From Paraburkholderia silvatlantica (lineage in GTDB: Bacteria; Pseudomonadota; Gammaproteobacteria; Burkholderiales; Burkholderiaceae), in NCBI RefSeq assembly GCF_003096715.1, contig NZ_QEOL01000012.1:1-64000 (forward strand): 64,000 nucleotides of DNA. Reading direction: 5' to 3'. Positions 35,033 through 44,742 of this stretch are shown piece after piece. The notes under the pieces were generated by a model. It was not told the DNA's origin. It made no database searches and worked only from the letters and a program-made list of their open reading frames with translations. How positions within the stretch are numbered: the stretch's first letter is position 1; the number at the start of each line of letters is the position of its first letter. The translations under genes and the position numbers were made by a program.

Positions 35033-38000
35033 GCCTCATGGAATTGTTTATCAAGCGGCGCATCGCAACCGGCTTTCTGGCGATCGCGGTGTTGCTGGTC
35101 GGCGCGGTGGCGTATTTTCTGCTGCCGGTCGCGCCGTTGCCGCAAGTCGACTTTCCGACTATCCAGGTCGTCGCGAAGTTGCCTGGCGCAAGCGCGGAGA
35201 CCATGGCGACCTCGGTGGCCACGCCGCTTGAGCGGCAATTGTCGTTGATCGCCGGCGTAACACAGATGACGTCGTCCAGCTCGCTCGGCAACACCAGCAT
35301 TGCCGTGCAGTTCGATCTGTCGCGCGACATCAACGGTGCGGCGCAGGATGTGCAGACCGCGATTAACGCGGCCGGCGGCAATCTGCCGAAGAATCTACCG
35401 AACCCGCCGACCTATCAGAAGGTTAATCCAGCGGACTTCACGTTGTTGTCATTGGCGCTGACATCGCCTTCGCTGACGCTCACGCAACTCGACAGCTATG
35501 CGGAAGACTATCTCGCGCAACAGATCTCGCAGATGCCTGGGGTCGGTCTAGTCGATTTCCACGGCCAGCAGCGGCCAGCGGTGCGCGTCCAGCTCGATCC
35601 GGACAAGCTCACCGCACGCGGCCTGACGCTCGAGGACGTGCGCTCGATGGTCGGCGTGCAAACGGTGAATGCGCCGAAAGGCAGCCTGAACGGTCCGGAT
35701 CGCTCGGTCGTCCTGAATGCGACCGACCAGATCACGACTGCCTCGCAGTATCGCGATCTGGTGGTCGCATACAAGAACGGCGCGCCGATTCGACTGTCCG
35801 ATCTCGGCACCGTCCTGAGTGCCGCCGAGGACAACCAGCAGGCAGCATGGCTGCAGCACGAACGTGCGATCATTCTCGACATTCACAAGCAGCCGGGCTT
35901 TAACGTCGTGCAGACGATCGCCAACATCACGGCGAAGCTACCCGCGCTCGAAGCGATCCTGCCCGCGGCCGCGCATCTGCATGTGGTGGGCGATCGCACG
36001 CAGACCATCAACGCGTCGGTGCACGATGTTCAGTTCACCCTGATGCTGACGATTGCGCTGGTGGTCATGGTCATCTTCTCGTTCCTGCGCAATCTGTGGG
36101 CGACGGTGATTCCGAGCCTGACGATTCCACTTTCATTGGTGGCGACATTCGGCGTGATGTATCTGCTTGGTTATAGCCTCGACAATCTGTCGCTGATGGG
36201 CCTGACGATTGCGGTGGGTTTCGTCGTGGACGATGCGATCGTCGTGATCGAAAACGTGATGCGGCATATCGAGGAGGGTCTGCCCAGAATGAAAGCCGCG
36301 CTGCTTGGCGCGATGGAAGTTCGCTTCACCATCATTTCGATGACGATTTCGCTTATCGCCGTGTTCATTCCGATCCTGATGATGGGAGGCATTGTCGGCC
36401 GTCTGTTTCGTGAATTCGCGGTTACGGTGAGCGCGGCAATCGTGATGTCGGCGCTGGTATCCTTGACAGTGACGCCGATGCTGTGCGGCTGGCTGATCCG
36501 GGCACCCGAACCGGATGACGCGGGCTGGATGCGCAAGCTCGAAGCTTGGCTCGAAGCGGGCTTTACTGCGGTGGAACGGCGCTACGAGCGCGGCCTTGAT
36601 TGGGTGCTGGATCATCAGAAGCTGATGCTGGGTGTGACGGTGGCCACCATTGTCGCGACCGGCGCGTTGTTCGTCGTGATCCCGAAGGGTTTCTTTCCTC
36701 AGGAAGACTCTGGTTTGATCATGGGGGTTGCGCAGGCAGCACCGGATATCTCGCCTCGCGCCATGTCGCTCAAATTGCAGCAACTGGGCAACCTGATCGA
36801 GGCCGATCCGGCTGTCGATAACGTCTACTACTGGATGGGCCCGAATCCGACGGTGAGCCAGGGGCGCGTCATGATCAATCTGAAGCCATTCGATCAGCGC
36901 AAGGATGGTGCCGCGCAGGTGCTCAATCGCCTGAAGCCGAAGCTGGCGAAGGTGATGGGCGTTTCAGTGTCGATGCAGGTGCGACAGGACATTCAGGTGG
37001 GCGGCCGCATCAGTGCCGCGCAGTATCAGTACACGTTGCAAGACCCGGACATCAGCGAACTGAACCATTGGGCCGGCGTGCTGACCGACCGGCTGTCGAA
37101 GTTGCCGGAACTCGCCGACGTCACTTCCGACCAGCAAGCCGCCGCCACGAGCGCGACGCTCGTGATCGACCGCAGCACGGCGTCGCGCTTCGGTATCACG
37201 GCGCAAGCGATCGACGACACACTATACGACGCATTCGGCCAGCGGCAGATCGCAACGCTGTTCACGCAGCTAAACCAGTACCACGTCGTCGAAGAGGTCA
37301 GCCCGGGTTTTCAGTTGACCACTGATGCACTCGCGCATCTCTACGTGCGCTCGCCATTGACTAACGAATTGGTGCCGCTCAACACGCTGGCCAAGCTCGA
37401 AGACAATGTGTCGCCGATTTCAGTGAATCACCAGGGCATGTTCCCAGCCGTGACGATCTCGTTCAATCTGGCGGCAGGGCAGTCGCTCGGTAGCGCGGTG
37501 GCTGCGATTCACGAGGCCGAGGTCGTGGCGGGCAAACCCGATAGTTTGACGGGTTCGTTTCAGGGTACCGCGCAGGCATTCCAGGCGTCGCTCGCGAGCG
37601 AACCGTATCTGATCGCTGCCGCGCTCGTGGTGGTCTATCTGATACTCGGCATCCTGTACGAGAGCGCGATTCATCCGCTCACCATCATTTCGACGCTACC
37701 TTCGGCTGGCGTGGGTGCATTGCTCGCGCTGATGCTGTGCGGCCAGGATCTCTCGATCATGGGGATGATCGGCATCATCCTGTTAATTGGCATCGTGAAG
37801 AAGAACGCGATCATGATGATCGACTTCGCTCTGGTGGCTGAGCGTGAACACGGCCTGTCGCCGCGCGAAGCGATCCGGCAGGCATGCGTGCTGCGCTTCC
37901 GGCCGATCATGATGACTACGCTTGCGGCGCTGTTCGGCGCGCTGCCGCTCGCGCTAGGACATGGCGCTGGCGCTGAATTGCGCGTGCCGCTCGGCATTGC

Positions 38001-38142
38001 AATCGTCGGCGGCTTGATCGTTTCGCAGATGCTCACGCTTTTCACGACGCCGGTAGTGCATCTGTGGTTCGATCGTCTGTCGCACTGGCTGGGGAAACAG
38101 CGCGAGAAAGACAGTATGTTCGAGAGTGAGTCGACAGGTTGA
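35029..38142 (+). CDS. MdtB/MdtC-like RND efflux transporter (pump 2)
   Basis: Inner-membrane RND pump of 1037 residues, full length. The N-terminus (FIKRRIATGFLAIAVLLVGA), FPTIQVVAKLPGASAETMAT, the relay Asp pair in helix 4 (VGFVVDDAIVVIENVMRHIE), and the C-terminal GIILLIGIVKKNAIMMIDFA with RFRPIMMTTLAALFGALPLA fit the MdtB/MdtC/AcrB family. Only one RND subunit is present, so it is presumably a homotrimer, unlike MdtBC. It is probably controlled by the response regulator at 31515. Substrates cannot be read from the sequence. Confidence 0.95.
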   Translation: MSLMELFIKRRIATGFLAIAVLLVGAVAYFLLPVAPLPQVDFPTIQVVAKLPGASAETMATSVATPLERQLSLIAGVTQMTSSSSLGNTSIAVQFDLSRDINGAAQDVQTAINAAGGNLPKNLPNPPTYQKVNPADFTLLSLALTSPSLTLTQLDSYAEDYLAQQISQMPGVGLVDFHGQQRPAVRVQLDPDKLTARGLTLEDVRSMVGVQTVNAPKGSLNGPDRSVVLNATDQITTASQYRDLVVAYKNGAPIRLSDLGTVLSAAEDNQQAAWLQHERAIILDIHKQPGFNVVQTIANITAKLPALEAILPAAAHLHVVGDRTQTINASVHDVQFTLMLTIALVVMVIFSFLRNLWATVIPSLTIPLSLVATFGVMYLLGYSLDNLSLMGLTIAVGFVVDDAIVVIENVMRHIEEGLPRMKAALLGAMEVRFTIISMTISLIAVFIPILMMGGIVGRLFREFAVTVSAAIVMSALVSLTVTPMLCGWLIRAPEPDDAGWMRKLEAWLEAGFTAVERRYERGLDWVLDHQKLMLGVTVATIVATGALFVVIPKGFFPQEDSGLIMGVAQAAPDISPRAMSLKLQQLGNLIEADPAVDNVYYWMGPNPTVSQGRVMINLKPFDQRKDGAAQVLNRLKPKLAKVMGVSVSMQVRQDIQVGGRISAAQYQYTLQDPDISELNHWAGVLTDRLSKLPELADVTSDQQAAATSATLVIDRSTASRFGITAQAIDDTLYDAFGQRQIATLFTQLNQYHVVEEVSPGFQLTTDALAHLYVRSPLTNELVPLNTLAKLEDNVSPISVNHQGMFPAVTISFNLAAGQSLGSAVAAIHEAEVVAGKPDSLTGSFQGTAQAFQASLASEPYLIAAALVVVYLILGILYESAIHPLTIISTLPSAGVGALLALMLCGQDLSIMGMIGIILLIGIVKKNAIMMIDFALVAEREHGLSPREAIRQACVLRFRPIMMTTLAALFGALPLALGHGAGAELRVPLGIAIVGGLIVSQMLTLFTTPVVHLWFDRLSHWLGKQREKDSMFESESTG

Positions 38143-38252
38143 GCGGCGCTCCTCGATCACGAGACGATGACTTTTTCCGGTCATCCGATGTCTCGACAAT
38201 GCGAAGTGCTGCCGGATCGGCCTTGGGAAGCGGTAATGGGCACGCCACAGGC

Positions 38253-38264
38253 GGGGGGGGGGGG
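38253..38264 (+). repeat. 12-G homopolymer tract
   Basis: An unbroken run of twelve G in the 148-bp gap between the converging RND and asparaginase genes. Such tracts slip during replication and sequencing. It is non-coding here, so phase variation of a protein is unlikely. Confidence 0.85.
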
Positions 38265-38290
38265 CGTGGCTGCAGCGCCCCCGGCGCGCT

Positions 38291-39286
38291 TCAATACCGA
38301 TAAAAGGCAGCCTGCAGCGCGCATCGTTTGTCGGGGTTGCTCAGCATCGCCAGCATCAGCAGGATGCGAGCTTTTTGCGGCGCCTGATCGTCGACAACGA
38401 TCCAGCCGTAGTCGTCGTCGGGCTGCGTGCCATTGCGGATGACCACGCCATTGCCCGTGCGGGAGGCACGTACCACATGCAGCCCCTGGCGCGTCGCTGC
38501 GACGAGCGGGCCGACGATGTGCTCCGCCACATTGCCGTTGCCGGTTCCAGCATAGATGAGGCCGTTCGCCTCGGAAGCCACGGTGCCGATTACTTCTTCG
38601 CCGAGCGCGCCGTAAGCATAGACAATGTCGACTTTCGGCAGGATCTCGATTCTGTCGATGGACCATTCGGTCAGCACTGTATGGTCTCGCGACGGCATCC
38701 TGTAGTAACGCGGCTCTCCTTCCGCCACGTACCCGAGCGCACCGTACGGCGAGCGGAAAGCCTCGAGCTTGAAGCTGTTGGTCTTCATGACGTCGCGAGC
38801 GGTATGGATTTCGTTATTGGCGACGACCAGCGTGCCTTTGCCGCGCGAAGCCGGGGCAATGGCCACTGCGATCGCGTCATAGAGATTCAACGACGCGTCG
38901 GAGCTCATGGCCGACGGCGGGCGCATCGACCCGACGACGACCACGGGCTTCACGCTCTTCAATGTCAGATGCAGAAAGTAGGCCGTTTCCTCGATCGTGT
39001 CGGTGCCGTGTGTGACGATCACGCCGTCGACGTCGTTATCCTTGAGCACCTCGGATACGCGCTTGCCGATTTTCAGCAGATGCTCGTTGTTGAAGTTCTC
39101 GGAGCCTGTTTGCATCAATTGCTCGGCGCGCAGGTTCGCAAGCGACGACACCTCCGGAATTGCGGCCAGAATCCTGTCGATCGTCAACACCGAGCATGCG
39201 TAGGCGGAGGTGTTGGAAGCGGTCTCGCCCCGGCCCGCAATGGTGCCGCCGGTGCCGATTACCACGATATTGGCCTTCTTTCTCAT
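38291..39286 (-). CDS. L-asparaginase (type II-like)
   Basis: Hydrolyses asparagine to aspartate and ammonia. The 331-residue protein has both active-site signatures: VVIGTGGTIAGRGETASN (nucleophilic Thr in TGGTIAG) and VDGVIVTHGTDTIEETAYFL (second Thr and Asp), then VVVVGSMRPPSAMSSDASLN. Length and the C-terminal domain are typical. No signal peptide is seen, so despite type II-like motifs it may be cytoplasmic. It follows a D-amino-acid dehydrogenase gene on the same strand (66-bp gap), suggesting a joint role in amino-acid nitrogen use. Confidence 0.93.
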   Translation of the reverse strand: MRKKANIVVIGTGGTIAGRGETASNTSAYACSVLTIDRILAAIPEVSSLANLRAEQLMQTGSENFNNEHLLKIGKRVSEVLKDNDVDGVIVTHGTDTIEETAYFLHLTLKSVKPVVVVGSMRPPSAMSSDASLNLYDAIAVAIAPASRGKGTLVVANNEIHTARDVMKTNSFKLEAFRSPYGALGYVAEGEPRYYRMPSRDHTVLTEWSIDRIEILPKVDIVYAYGALGEEVIGTVASEANGLIYAGTGNGNVAEHIVGPLVAATRQGLHVVRASRTGNGVVIRNGTQPDDDYGWIVVDDQAPQKARILLMLAMLSNPDKRCALQAAFYRY

Positions 39287-39352
39287 TGCGGTATCGAAAT
39301 GGATTTTGTTGAGGTTGAGGAGGGCGCTCCATGCGCATGCCGAACGCGCTGC

Positions 39353-40606
39353 TCAGAGGCTGAATCTGAAATTTTCGGTTAGCGCGGGATCCGGCACATC
39401 GTTGAGCCAGCTCACGAGCAGCGCCGCCGATCCGGTCGCGAGCGTGAATCCGAGCGCGCCATGTCCGACGTTGAGCCATAAGTTCCGGTATGGCGTGGGT
39501 CCGATGATCGGCGCGCCGCGCGGCGTGGCGGGGCGCAGCCCGGTCCACTCGGACGCTGCGGTCGCGTCGGTCGCGGCGAACGGAAATAGCGAGGCCGTCT
39601 CCGCTCGCAATGCGGCGACGCGCGCCGGGTCCGGCTCGAGCGAATAGCCGTCGAGGTCGGCCATCCCCGCCACGCGCAGCCGGTCGCCGAAGCGCGCGTA
39701 GACGACCTTGCGAGTGAAGTCGGTCACGCTGAGCTTCGGTGCGATCGCGCGTGGACCGAGCTGGTACGTGAGGCTGTAGCCCTTGAGCGGATAGATGGGG
39801 AGGCGAAGGCCCAGGGGCTTGAGTAGCCGTTGAGCGCCGGTGCCCATGGCGACGACGATCTGATCGGCGTCGAGCGCGATATCGCCGCTTACGATTTCGA
39901 CACGCCCGCGAGTGGTTCTGCGCAGCGCGTCGATCGACGTATTCATCTCGAAGCGAATGCCGCGCGCGCGCAGCAAGGACTCGAGACCTTTGCAGAAGCG
40001 GTGGCAGTCGGCCGTATCCTCGCTCGGCGTATAAATGCCGCCCGCAATTTCGGCGCGGACGCTCTCGAGTGCCGGCTCGAGCGAAACGCACTCGTCGGAC
40101 GTGAGCGCCTGCTGCTCGCAGCCGAGCGTGCGCTGAAACTCGAGCAGCTCGACGGCGCTTTGCATTGCGTGCGCATCTCGGTGCAAGACGAGCTTGCCGG
40201 AGTGCGAGAAGTCGAAATCGAGCGTCGACTCTTCGCGCACGAGCTCATGCATCAGCGTGCGGCTGAGGAATGACAGCGAAAGCAGTCTGCGCGTGGTGAG
40301 ATTGCTACGATTCTTCGTGCAGGCTAGTGCGAACTCGATGCACCAGCGCCATTGCTCAGGGCTCGCGGACGGCTTGAAACGCACGGGCGAATCACGTCGA
40401 CTCAGCCAGACAGGCAGCTTCGACAGCACACCGGGGCCAGCGAGAGGCGCGACGTAGCTGTACGAGAGCTGGCCGCCGTTGCCGAAGCTCGTTTCGCTCG
40501 CGACCTCGGCATGGCGATCGATGACGGTGACGCGATGCCCGGCGCGGCTCAAATAGTAGGCACTCGTCAGTCCGATGACCCCTGCACCCAATACCGTTAT
40601 TTGCAT
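39353..40606 (-). CDS. D-amino-acid dehydrogenase (DadA family)
   Basis: FAD-dependent dehydrogenase of 417 residues converting D-amino acids to keto acids and ammonia, passing electrons to the respiratory chain. The N-terminal Rossmann motif (VLGAGVIGLTSAYYLSRAGH), SFGNGGQLSYSYVAPLAGPG and the C-terminal TGLRPATPRGAPIIGPTPYR with NLWLNVGHGALGFTLATGS are characteristic of DadA. It is not next to an alanine racemase, so it is probably one of several paralogues and no symbol is given. Confidence 0.9.
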   Translation of the reverse strand: MQITVLGAGVIGLTSAYYLSRAGHRVTVIDRHAEVASETSFGNGGQLSYSYVAPLAGPGVLSKLPVWLSRRDSPVRFKPSASPEQWRWCIEFALACTKNRSNLTTRRLLSLSFLSRTLMHELVREESTLDFDFSHSGKLVLHRDAHAMQSAVELLEFQRTLGCEQQALTSDECVSLEPALESVRAEIAGGIYTPSEDTADCHRFCKGLESLLRARGIRFEMNTSIDALRRTTRGRVEIVSGDIALDADQIVVAMGTGAQRLLKPLGLRLPIYPLKGYSLTYQLGPRAIAPKLSVTDFTRKVVYARFGDRLRVAGMADLDGYSLEPDPARVAALRAETASLFPFAATDATAASEWTGLRPATPRGAPIIGPTPYRNLWLNVGHGALGFTLATGSAALLVSWLNDVPDPALTENFRFSL

Positions 40607-40916
40607 GTGGCTCGTTCCGTTGTCTCTTAACGATCGGGGGGCGATGTCGCGATCGATGCTGTGTTATGCACGTGGCTTGCTTGCGGCATGAGCGTGTCGT
40701 AGCGCCCTTATCCCCCGTGACCGAATGTACGGTTAAGCACGGCTGCCGAGATTGCACCGATCGGAAGAAAAATAGAACAAAAGCGACATGCGCTGATGAT
40801 GTGGGCAGAGGGAGTTCGGACGACGCAGGCGGCCCGGGAGAGGGGCTTGCCCAGCGCGACGAAAGCGGGAGAGCGAAGTGGACGGAAGCACCGCGGCTTT
40901 CGCGGGACCGATTCCG
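40607..40916. other. intergenic stretch, nothing recognised
   Basis: About 310 bases between the DadA-family gene and the GlxA-type regulator gene, both on the reverse strand. It should contain the promoter of the former. No hairpin with T-run or clear operator is visible. Confidence 0.5.
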
Positions 40917-42011
40917 TCAGTCCGCGACGGGGCCGGTACGCGGGCTGCGTACCTTGCCCGGCGTGATGCCGTAGGCCTCACGGAAGACGCGGATGAAATG
41001 GGCGGAATCGGCGAAGCCGCAATCGTAGGCGATGTCGGTGACCTTGCGCGAGGTATTGAGCAGCATCCACCGCGCGTAGCGCAACCGCATGCGCCGATAG
41101 AACTCGTTCGGGGATGCCTTCATTTCGGTCATGAACGCTCGCTCCAGCTGGCGCACGCTCGTGCCGATCATTCGCGCGATGACTGCGATCGTGAGCGGCG
41201 CTTCGAGGTTTTCTTCCATCAGCAGGACGGCATGGCGCACACTCGCGTCTTCGACCGACAGATAGCCGAGCGCCCGGCGGCGTTCGACGAACGACGATCC
41301 GCCGCGCCGGCTGACGGTCATCTGATGGATGACCTTGGACGCGCGATCTGGTCCGCAATGGAGATCGATGAGCCGGGTGGCGAGCTCGATCACCGAAATG
41401 CCGCCGGCGCAGGTGATGCGGTCGCCGTCGATGAGGTAGTCGGCGTGAGTGACGGCGCGCAATGACGGAAACATGTTGCGGTAGTCCTCGAAGTGGAAGC
41501 TGTGAACGCAGGCAACACGGTCTTGCATCAGGCCGGCGCGCGCGAGCACGAAGCTCCCCGTGCAGATGCCGACGAGCGGAATGTCGGCGCGCACGGCCTC
41601 GTGCAGATAATCCCAATAGCGTTTGTCGACCTGGTCGAGATTGGGCAGCAGTCCGCCGATGACGACGACGTAGTCGAATTGCTCGACGTTCGGAAACACC
41701 GCCTGCACGGGCACGGCAATGCCGCAGCTCGATTCGACGGTGCCGTTTTGCGTGCCAATCGTCGTCCAGACGCAGCGCAGCTGGCGGCTCTGGTCGCCGC
41801 GGTCGGCCGCGTGGCGAAGGGCGTCACATAGGCCTCCCAGCGAGAGCAGCGGAAAGCGCGGCCATAGCAGGATTCCGACATTGAGCTCAGCGCCGGAGCG
41901 GCGGCTGGACGACTCGGGCGTGCCCGACAGTTCGTCCAGTTGCCCGACCAGTTCGTGAGCGGGTGTCGTAACGGCCGGGGTGTCGTCTGTTGGGCGCATG
42001 CGCGGGATCAT
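40917..42011 (-). CDS. GlxA-type AraC regulator with DJ-1/PfpI domain
   Basis: Regulator of 364 residues. The N-terminal half is a DJ-1/PfpI-like amidase domain (VGILLWPRFPLLSLGGLCDA; FDYVVVIGGLLPN; VGICTGSFVLARAGLMQDR), and the C-terminal 100 residues an AraC double helix-turn-helix (LTIAVIARMIGTSVRQLERA; VTDIAYDCGFADSAHFIRVF, then REAYGITPGKVRS). In this family the DJ-1 domain senses a small amine or amino-acid-derived ligand, e.g. ArgR, CdhR and GbdR of pseudomonads. It lies beside D-amino-acid dehydrogenase, asparaginase and a LivK-type gene, which are its likely targets. Confidence 0.92.
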   Translation of the reverse strand: MIPRMRPTDDTPAVTTPAHELVGQLDELSGTPESSSRRSGAELNVGILLWPRFPLLSLGGLCDALRHAADRGDQSRQLRCVWTTIGTQNGTVESSCGIAVPVQAVFPNVEQFDYVVVIGGLLPNLDQVDKRYWDYLHEAVRADIPLVGICTGSFVLARAGLMQDRVACVHSFHFEDYRNMFPSLRAVTHADYLIDGDRITCAGGISVIELATRLIDLHCGPDRASKVIHQMTVSRRGGSSFVERRRALGYLSVEDASVRHAVLLMEENLEAPLTIAVIARMIGTSVRQLERAFMTEMKASPNEFYRRMRLRYARWMLLNTSRKVTDIAYDCGFADSAHFIRVFREAYGITPGKVRSPRTGPVAD

Positions 42012-42304
42012 CGACTCGAAACCCCCACATTATAGGGTGCCGCCGCCTGGCATCCGGTTGTCGCATTTATTCTGTTTTCTGGCAGATCGGTGCAATGCCG
42101 GCGTTTTGTGGACGCATAAATTCGACTCCGCCATCAAAACATGAGTGGCGCCGCGTGGTTGAAGATGGATGCGTCGGGGACGGTCCCACTGGATCGTAGC
42201 GAGTGAGACGGGCTGTTTAGGGCGGATGCGGTTTCGCGTGTTTGAACGAACGTCCGCAGTGGCCGCCTTCCTGGTCAAGACATAACTATTGATGAGGTAG
42301 AGCA

Positions 42305-43459
42305 ATGAGCAAGAGCGTAAGGTTGGGTCGCGGTGTGGCGACTGCCGGCATTCTGGGAATGCTGGTCAGCGTCGCGGTCGGTGCCGCACAGGCCGATGAG
42401 GTAGTGAAGATCGGGGAGGTCGCGCCCATAACCGGCCCTGCGTCGTACCTGGGCAAGGACACCGAGAACGGCGCGCGCCTGGCGGTCGAAGAGATCAATC
42501 AGAAGGGTCTGGTCATCGGTGGCCAGAATGTGAAGCTCGAACTCGAAACGGAGGACGACGCTGGCGATCCGCGGCAGGCGACGCAGGTTGCCCAAAAGCT
42601 CGTCGACGACAAGGTTGCCGCGATCGTCGGCCACATGAACTCGGGGACGACGCTTCCCGCCTCGAAGATCTACAGCGATGCCGGCATCGTGCAGATCTCG
42701 CCGTCGGCCACCAATCCCGCCTATACGCAGCAAGGCTTCAAGACGGCGTACCGCGTCGTGGCAACGGATGCGCAGCAAGGGCCGTCGCTTGCCGATTATG
42801 CGACCAGGACGCTCAAGGTCAGGAAGGTGGCGATCGTCGACGACGCGACAGCGTACGGCCAAGGCCTTGCCAATGAGTTCGAGAAGAAGGCGAAGGCCGA
42901 CGGCATCGTGGTGCTCTCACACGACGCGACCAACGACAAGGCGACCGACTTCCGTGCGATCCTGACCAGGATCAAGGGCGAGCAGCCAGACGCGATCATG
43001 TACGGCGGCCTTGACGCGACGGGCGGCCCGTTCGCGAAGCAGGCGAAGCAACTCGGCATGCAGCAGAAGATTCTCGCCGGTGACGGCCTTTGTGCGGACG
43101 ACCTTTCGAAGCTCGCGGGCGATGCGGCCGACGACGTGATCTGCTCGATCGCCGGTGCGCCGCTTGAAAAGAAGGGAAAGGGCGAGGTCTTCACGGAACA
43201 TTACAAAGCGCGCTTCGGCGGCAATCCTGTGCTCAATTCGCCGTTCGCTTATGACGCGGTCTACGTCATCGTCGAAGCGATGAAGCGCGCGGGCTCGACT
43301 GCTCCCGACAAGATTCTCGCGGCGATGCCGGCCACCGACTATCAGGGCGTGCTCGGCGAAACACAGTTCGACTCGAAGGGCGACCTGAAGCACGGCGTGA
43401 TCTCGCTCTACAAGTATGTCGGCGGCAAGCAAACGCTGCTTGACGTCGTGAAGCAATAG
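42305..43459 (+). CDS. branched-chain amino-acid-type ABC substrate-binding protein (LivK-like)
   Basis: Periplasmic binding protein of 384 residues (Peripla_BP_6, HAAT class). A signal peptide (ATAGILGMLVSVAVGAAQAD) is followed by VVKIGEVAPITGPASYLGKD, DTENGARLAVEEINQKG, VAAIVGHMNSGTTLPASKIY and RKVAIVDDATAYGQGLANEF. GAGGTAGAG before the ATG supports the start. No permease or ATPase genes follow, so it is an orphan subunit that must use a transporter encoded elsewhere. It is divergent from the GlxA-type regulator gene across 293 bases, so that regulator probably controls it. Confidence 0.93.
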   Translation: MSKSVRLGRGVATAGILGMLVSVAVGAAQADEVVKIGEVAPITGPASYLGKDTENGARLAVEEINQKGLVIGGQNVKLELETEDDAGDPRQATQVAQKLVDDKVAAIVGHMNSGTTLPASKIYSDAGIVQISPSATNPAYTQQGFKTAYRVVATDAQQGPSLADYATRTLKVRKVAIVDDATAYGQGLANEFEKKAKADGIVVLSHDATNDKATDFRAILTRIKGEQPDAIMYGGLDATGGPFAKQAKQLGMQQKILAGDGLCADDLSKLAGDAADDVICSIAGAPLEKKGKGEVFTEHYKARFGGNPVLNSPFAYDAVYVIVEAMKRAGSTAPDKILAAMPATDYQGVLGETQFDSKGDLKHGVISLYKYVGGKQTLLDVVKQ

Positions 43460-43690
43460 ACGCCCTAAATCCCAACAGCCTGACCGGCATGCTTGCAGTC
43501 GATGCAAACGTCCGGTTAGTCGTTTTCACGGCCGTCCCCGCTGCCATCGGTGCGTCGCGTCGGCGGCGCGAGCAGCGGCACTCGGCATCCTGGCGCTCTG
43601 TTTTTTGACGCCCCGACGCTGCGCCGGGGCTTGCGTGCCAGATAGCGGCCGTTCAGTTTGACGGGTGTACGACGCACCGCCGCAAATACC

Positions 43691-44641
43691 TCATTGAGGT
43701 TGCGCCGCCCCATCAGTATCGGTCGTTCCCGCTTTTCGCTGTCGACTGTATTGGCGTGGAGAACAGTTCATCATTCGTTTGAACGCTGTGCTAAAGGACT
43801 TCTCGGACTCGTAGCCAAGGGCGAGACTGACTTCCGAAACCGAATCGCGGGAATGGATTAATCGGTCTGCGGCCAGCATCATTCTCCAGCGCGTCAAATA
43901 CTCCATGGGCGAGAGACCAACCGTTTCCTTGAATCGGAGGGCGAACGTCGTGCGCGACATCGCCGCCTGCTCGGCCATGGTCTGCACGGTCCACCTGCGG
44001 CCCGGCGAGGCGTGCATGGCAGCGATCGCAGCCCGCATACGCTTGTCGGACAATGCGAAAAGCCAACCGACGCTCTCACGGCGCTCGTTCGACAAATGAA
44101 GTCGTAGCGCCTCGACAAGGACCAGGGTAGCCAACTGCTGCGCGACGATGAAATCGCCCGGCTGCACATCGCTCAATTCCTGCCTCATGCGCTCGATGCA
44201 CCATCGCAGGGTTGCCCGATTCGGTTCCTCGCGGACATGGACAAGGGGCGGCAGCATGCTTAACAGCAGATCGGCTGCCTGGCCATCGGCTAGCGTGAAA
44301 TAGCCGCCGATGCTCAGAAACTTGCCCCCGCCGTTGTACGTCACGATGCGCCCATCCTGGGCCTGTGGCAAAAGCGTACGGACGTCGACCGGTTCGACGG
44401 CCAGATCGCTGGCGAGACGAAAAGGCTTTCCTCGCGCCAGCAGGAAGCATTCGCCTTCACTGACCTTCACGGGCTCGGGTACCCCCTCGACCCAAACCCA
44501 GCACTCGCCGCGGAGCACCGCGTGAAACTTGATGCCGTCGTGTGCGCCGAATTGCACGGCCCAGTCGCCGTTCGCATCGAATCCGCCGGATACATAGCTG
44601 CGCAGCTTCAGTAACGACAACACTTCCGATAGTGGATCCAC
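43691..44641 (-). CDS. AraC-family regulator with N-terminal cupin domain
   Basis: Regulator of 316 residues with a Cupin_6-type sensor (MDPLSEVLSLLKLRSYVSGG; GIKFHAVLRGECWVWVEGVP; SEGECFLLARGKPFRLASD) and a C-terminal AraC helix-turn-helix pair (WTVQTMAEQAAMSRTTFALR; SVSEVSLALGYESEKSFSTA, then FKRMMNCSPRQYSR). This class usually regulates an adjacent dehydrogenase or epimerase gene. It is divergent from two NAD-epimerase genes with a 101-bp shared control region. Confidence 0.92.
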   Translation of the reverse strand: MDPLSEVLSLLKLRSYVSGGFDANGDWAVQFGAHDGIKFHAVLRGECWVWVEGVPEPVKVSEGECFLLARGKPFRLASDLAVEPVDVRTLLPQAQDGRIVTYNGGGKFLSIGGYFTLADGQAADLLLSMLPPLVHVREEPNRATLRWCIERMRQELSDVQPGDFIVAQQLATLVLVEALRLHLSNERRESVGWLFALSDKRMRAAIAAMHASPGRRWTVQTMAEQAAMSRTTFALRFKETVGLSPMEYLTRWRMMLAADRLIHSRDSVSEVSLALGYESEKSFSTAFKRMMNCSPRQYSRQRKAGTTDTDGAAQPQ

Positions 44642-44742
44642 GTATCAATTCCGAACGATCTAAAACTAAATACGAACTCTACGCCATAGTTCGTCCAGCG
44701 CCAAATCCTTAACCTGTCGCTTAAATGATCAGGAGGTGGGTT

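Noticed and set aside
43601..43630. GC hairpin next to a T-run, as a terminator for the LivK gene
   Set aside because: The T-run precedes the stem on the forward strand, so the order is wrong for a terminator in that direction, and the reverse direction would give an A-run.
43516..43713. 65-codon reverse frame after the AraC gene
   Set aside because: Basic, no ribosome-binding site, overlaps the AraC 3' end, no recognisable family.
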